Both the position numbers and the translations under genes were made by a program. From contig CM049313.1 in NCBI GenBank assembly GCA_026874595.1, forward strand, positions 58,301,159 to 58,365,158: a stretch of DNA of 64,000 nt, in the 5' to 3' direction. Position 1 is the first letter of the stretch. Each line of letters opens with the position of its first letter. This document shows, piece by piece, positions 62,601 to 64,000 of this stretch. A model generated the notes under the pieces. That model worked only from the letters and a program-made list of their open reading frames with translations. It ran no database searches and was not told where the DNA came from. This DNA is from Sipunculus nudus. Lineage: Eukaryota; Annelida; Sipuncula; Golfingiida; Sipunculidae.

Positions 62601-62846
62601 GAAAAAATTTTAATATATTGATTAAATTATATATAAATGTCCGTAACTGTAACTGATAAGAATGAAAAGACTGAACCCCCCTGTGGGTGCGTTTTTTTAT
62701 TTATAATAATAAAGAGAAAATACATGATCATTCAACATGAGCAAAAAATTAAAAATTTTCGGCAGCGTTGATTTGTACATATTTTTATACTCACTTATAG
62801 CTTTCTCAAAGTAGAAGATATAATAAGTTATAAAAAGGGGATACAT
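49970..62846 (-). CDS. Modular mucin-like, probably secreted glycoprotein (unrecognised)
   Basis: I reconstruct one - strand gene in transcript order. Exons are 62846-62795 (tentative start), 62539-62376, 61869-61801, 61523-61466, 58882-58821, 58282-58217, 57945-57813, 57607-56075, 55275-55214, 54773-54696, 53182-53065, 52776-52715, 51703-51623 and 51513-51372, with a last exon from 50022. All internal joins agree in phase with GT-AG sites. The protein is at least 876 residues. It has four copies of a three-exon module (phases 1-0, 0-0, 0-1; first exon exactly 62 nt in three of them) with scattered Cys and N-x-S/T sequons. Two Pro/Thr linkers of mucin type join them, one ~511 residues long. 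Cys, sequons and the linker suggest an extracellular or mucus/matrix protein. I recognise no named domain. The 5' end is uncertain, and upstream exons may lie beyond the window. Confidence 0.7.
50030..51370. other. Last intron(s) of the mucin-module gene
   Basis: No clear 62-nt phase 1-0 exon found. Some open - strand frames (50627-50836, 50979-51038) lack matching splice sites. Confidence 0.35.
51372..51513 (-). CDS. Module exon 3 ([20 protein letters not shown]...)
   Basis: 142 nt, acceptor TTCTTCGAAG, donor GTATGT, phase 0-1. Sequons NET, NQT and NDT. Strong coding look throughout. Confidence 0.75.
51623..51703 (-). CDS. Module exon 2 ([16 protein letters not shown]...CPNRTE)
   Basis: 81 nt, acceptor ATGAAG, donor GTAGGC, phase 0-0. 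Three Cys and the sequon NRT. Confidence 0.7.
52715..52776 (-). CDS. Module exon 1 ([20 protein letters not shown])
   Basis: 62 nt, acceptor CTGTCGTAG, donor GTACGG, phase 1-0. Confidence 0.7.
53065..53182 (-). CDS. Module exon 3 ([15 protein letters not shown]...)
   Basis: 118 nt, acceptor TTCTTCTTGAAG, donor GTGTGG (phase 1). An alternative donor GTTAAT after FDK would break phase with the next exon, so the downstream donor is preferred. Sequon NTT. Confidence 0.6.
53331..53885. repeat. 52-bp minisatellite in an intron
   Basis: About 10-11 units of GAGGACATCTCATGAGTACATACAAGACTGGTAAATATCTTT type, spaced 52 bp (53331, 53383, 53435, 53487), between the exons at 54696 and 53182. Confidence 0.9.
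54262..54296. repeat. (TA)n microsatellite
   Basis: TA run in the intron before the exon at 53182. Confidence 0.95.
54473..54520. repeat. (TA)n microsatellite
   Basis: TA run. The segment between it and the previous tract is GC-richer and unassigned. Confidence 0.95.
54696..54773 (-). CDS. Module exon 2 ([20 protein letters not shown]...)
   Basis: 78 nt, acceptor TTCATAACAG, donor GTAAGA, phase 0-0. Confidence 0.7.
55214..55275 (-). CDS. Module exon 1 ([20 protein letters not shown])
   Basis: 62 nt, acceptor TTGTCCTCAG, donor GTGAGT, phase 1-0. Two Cys and the sequon NNT. Confidence 0.7.
55276..56074. other. Intron downstream of the mucin exon
   Basis: AT-rich, nothing further recognised. 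Confidence 0.4.
56075..57607 (-). CDS. Mucin-like Pro/Thr linker exon, ~51 x 10 residues
   Basis: A single exon of 1533 nt, phase 1-1, opened by acceptor ACTACACCAG and closed by donor GTTAGT after VGTTQ. Thirty-base units encode [10 protein letters not shown] with few changes and no length variation over 1.5 kb. Thr-dense, Pro-rich repeats are typical of O-glycosylated mucin domains, so an extended glycosylated stalk is inferred. The + strand frame at 56110-57636 is its antisense. Confidence 0.75.
57813..57945 (-). CDS. Module exon 3 ([11 protein letters not shown]...[14 protein letters not shown])
   Basis: 133 nt, acceptor ATTTGTTTGCAG, donor GTAAGT, phase 0-1. Begins L-x-T-x-C like the exon at 53065. 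Four Cys and the sequon NVT. Ends just before the large linker. Confidence 0.7.
58217..58282 (-). CDS. Module exon 2 ([20 protein letters not shown])
   Basis: 66 nt, phase 0-0, acceptor ATTCATAG, donor GTAAGA. Two Cys and the sequon NST. Confidence 0.6.
58821..58882 (-). CDS. Module exon 1 ([20 protein letters not shown])
   Basis: 62 nt, acceptor TTTAATTACAG, donor GTAAGT, phase 1-0. Exactly the length and phase of the exons at 55214 and 52715. Confidence 0.6.
58883..60010. other. Intron sequence
   Basis: AT-rich, no exon seen, apart from the (TA)n at 59616. Confidence 0.4.
59616..59692. repeat. (TA)n microsatellite
   Basis: About 38 TA units. Confidence 0.95.
60020..61050 (+). repeat. ~145-bp tandem repeat with GACGGAC tails
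   Basis: Units centre on GGCAGCCATATTG near 60042, 60188, 60320, 60464, 60722 and 60868. Two sub-arrays each end in (GACG)n (60600-60625, 61005-61035) and a CCCGCTTTTTT-like motif. Same family and orientation as 9150-9595. Confidence 0.9.
61466..61523 (-). CDS. Module exon 3, short version
   Basis: Acceptor TTTTTTTAAG, donor GTAAGT, 58 nt, phase 0-1. Reads [19 protein letters not shown]. Shorter than its counterparts and without Cys. Confidence 0.5.
61801..61869 (-). CDS. Module exon 2 ([11 protein letters not shown]...CNATKKR)
   Basis: Acceptor CTTTCCTTCAG, donor GTAAGA, 69 nt, phase 0-0. Aligns with the exon at 51623 (L..F..C.D...G....TC.N.T). Carries a sequon NAT. Confidence 0.65.
62376..62539 (-). 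CDS. Small Pro/Thr linker plus module start
   Basis: Acceptor TCTCCTTCACCAG, phase 1 entry. Four to five APTTTPAP-type units then [17 protein letters not shown], and donor GTAAGC in phase 0. The second part lines up with [20 protein letters not shown] of the exon at 52715 (N..W.E, I..II). Confidence 0.6.
62795..62846 (-). CDS. Candidate first coding exon, hydrophobic start
   Basis: In-frame TAG precedes the ATG. It reads [17 protein letters not shown], then donor GTGAGT in phase 1, as the next exon needs. It could be a signal-peptide exon or the end of a further module; weak evidence. Confidence 0.3.
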
Positions 62847-63211
62847 CTAATATATGCCTTATAGTAATTTGCAAAATGCTGGTGATCGAGTTTTCGTCCT
62901 AAAGTATTATCTTGCATATTCCGTATTTATTTAACATCTGACCGCTATTTCATCAATTCATTAGATATTTAGCATATTTCCCGGGTCCTTCGACATCCCG
63001 TTAGGTCATGTCATATAAAGAATTCATTGGAATAAATGCTGCCATATTATCATACGTATGTTGTTGTTACCAAAAAATGAATGCACGTGATTGTTTTTAC
63101 TGTCTTTCAATATTTAATTGATTTTAGAATTTCATTAAAGGTCATTTAATGTCCAGATTTACAAACATCAGGTAAAATAAGTCTGATTTTTGCCTATGTA
63201 GATTATATAGT

Positions 63212-63265
<54 letters not shown>

Positions 63266-64000
63266 TATAAATACAACAATTTAGTTTTAAAGATTTAGAA
63301 AATCCCTTCTTTTTTATTATAAAGAAATATTATGTTATAATATACCGTACTTCCTCGATCAGTCGCCCTGGCCTATATTTATTTAGACTCTGCTGTGACC
63401 CTGCGTTATAAAAAGCGGTCTTTCTATTTTTTTACTTAAATAATACATGATCAGACTCAGCAGAAAAAAAACAATACAACAACAACAAAAACCTGAACCG
63501 GCCGGTGACTACCTGAGAACTCAATTAAAAACATCCCCGGTAAAAGTATTGAGTTTTCAAATATCCTAAGATGTCATTGGGATATCGGAATCATAAGCAG
63601 TTTCCTCAATATCATAAAAAGAATTTATCAGGAATCACAGCGAGGGATTTTGCAGTTGTTCACAAGAAACAATCCCCGCGGGCTTAAAAATGAGAGCAAG
63701 TGGCGCGTAACAGTACGAATTACGCTTGTCTGAATGTTGGCCTTCTCATTTCTGATACCGTAAATCTGCAGCGTTTGCTGAGATAAATGACTGACTTTCA
63801 TCATAATGGAAGAATAAGACAAATTTATTGTCCATTATTGAGAAAATATGCATGCCAGGTAAGATGAAAGAAGATTAATACGGGAATTAAGCATTTTATT
63901 AACAGTGCATCAAAACCAAAATTCATACATCAAGGTCCGTCATTTTGACTCCGAAATGCATACATGATAGTGACAGGGAAAGAACTCTGAGGGCAAACTA
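62847..64000. other. Region upstream of the mucin-module gene
   Basis: Holds (TA)n at 63216-63260 and otherwise unassigned AT-rich sequence. A promoter for the - strand gene could lie here, but none was identified. Confidence 0.35.
63216..63260. repeat. (TA)n microsatellite
   Basis: TA run flanked on both sides by AGTCTTATA. Confidence 0.95.

Noticed and set aside
63628-63822. 64-codon - strand frame as an upstream module exon
   Set aside because: No convincing alignment with any module exon and no donor in the needed phase.

Overview
The window is animal nuclear DNA: AT-rich, intron-rich, and full of (TA)n microsatellites, minisatellites, tRNA-derived SINE pieces and inverted-repeat elements. 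There are no bacterial-style operons. Several repeats (arrays ending in GACGGACAGACGGAC runs, CCATATTGAATTTTTGGCGG units, GGTGGCGCCACC-marked units) resemble what I associate with bivalve mollusc genomes. My best guess is a bivalve or other lophotrochozoan. That is an inference from repeat flavour, not a match.

Long open frames are misleading here. The real coding signal is in short exons found by following GT-AG sites and reading phase. Left half (2.8-28.4 kb, + strand): two tandem paralogous genes that I do not recognise. Each starts with a 28-nt coding exon (MGCSDSK... and MGCSATK...) that fits a dual N-myristoylation/palmitoylation signal. A short amphipathic exon follows, then a chain of 15-33-nt exons, nearly all in phase 1, encoding Gly/Asp- or Gly/Tyr-rich pieces. 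The predicted proteins are only about 74 and 79 residues, so they could be small membrane-tethered proteins. A relic third copy of one exon at 35.43 kb lies in a segmental duplicate (32.5-35.5 kb) of the 3' part of gene 1 (9.8-16.7 kb). Gene 2 has a likely TATA box and noncoding first exon at 19.30-19.35 kb. Its first intron holds a 3.3-kb element with terminal inverted repeats, and its second intron holds a 2-kb foldback element.

Middle (28.4-49.7 kb): no confident genes. It holds a 47-bp minisatellite with higher-order structure (29.07-30.16 kb), a pyrimidine-rich minisatellite (31.45-31.75 kb), a decayed coding-like segment with a TATA box (36.2-36.65 kb), related 275- and 336-bp satellites (38.3-42.4 kb) and a 3 x 275-bp array (42.9-43.7 kb).

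Right part (49.9-62.9 kb, - strand): one long gene I reconstruct from 13-15 phase-compatible exons. It encodes an apparently extracellular modular protein with four copies of a three-exon module (exon phases 1-0, 0-0, 0-1; Cys and N-glycosylation sequons). These are joined by mucin-like Pro/Thr linkers, the largest being one 1533-bp exon of about 51 decapeptides ([10 protein letters not shown]). The conspicuous 508-codon Gly/Ala/Val frame on the + strand is the antisense shadow of that exon.

Also notable are two hammerhead-ribozyme-like motifs (14.42 and 27.16 kb) next to (TA)n tracts. All gene models come from reading splice sites by eye; none has been checked against RNA.
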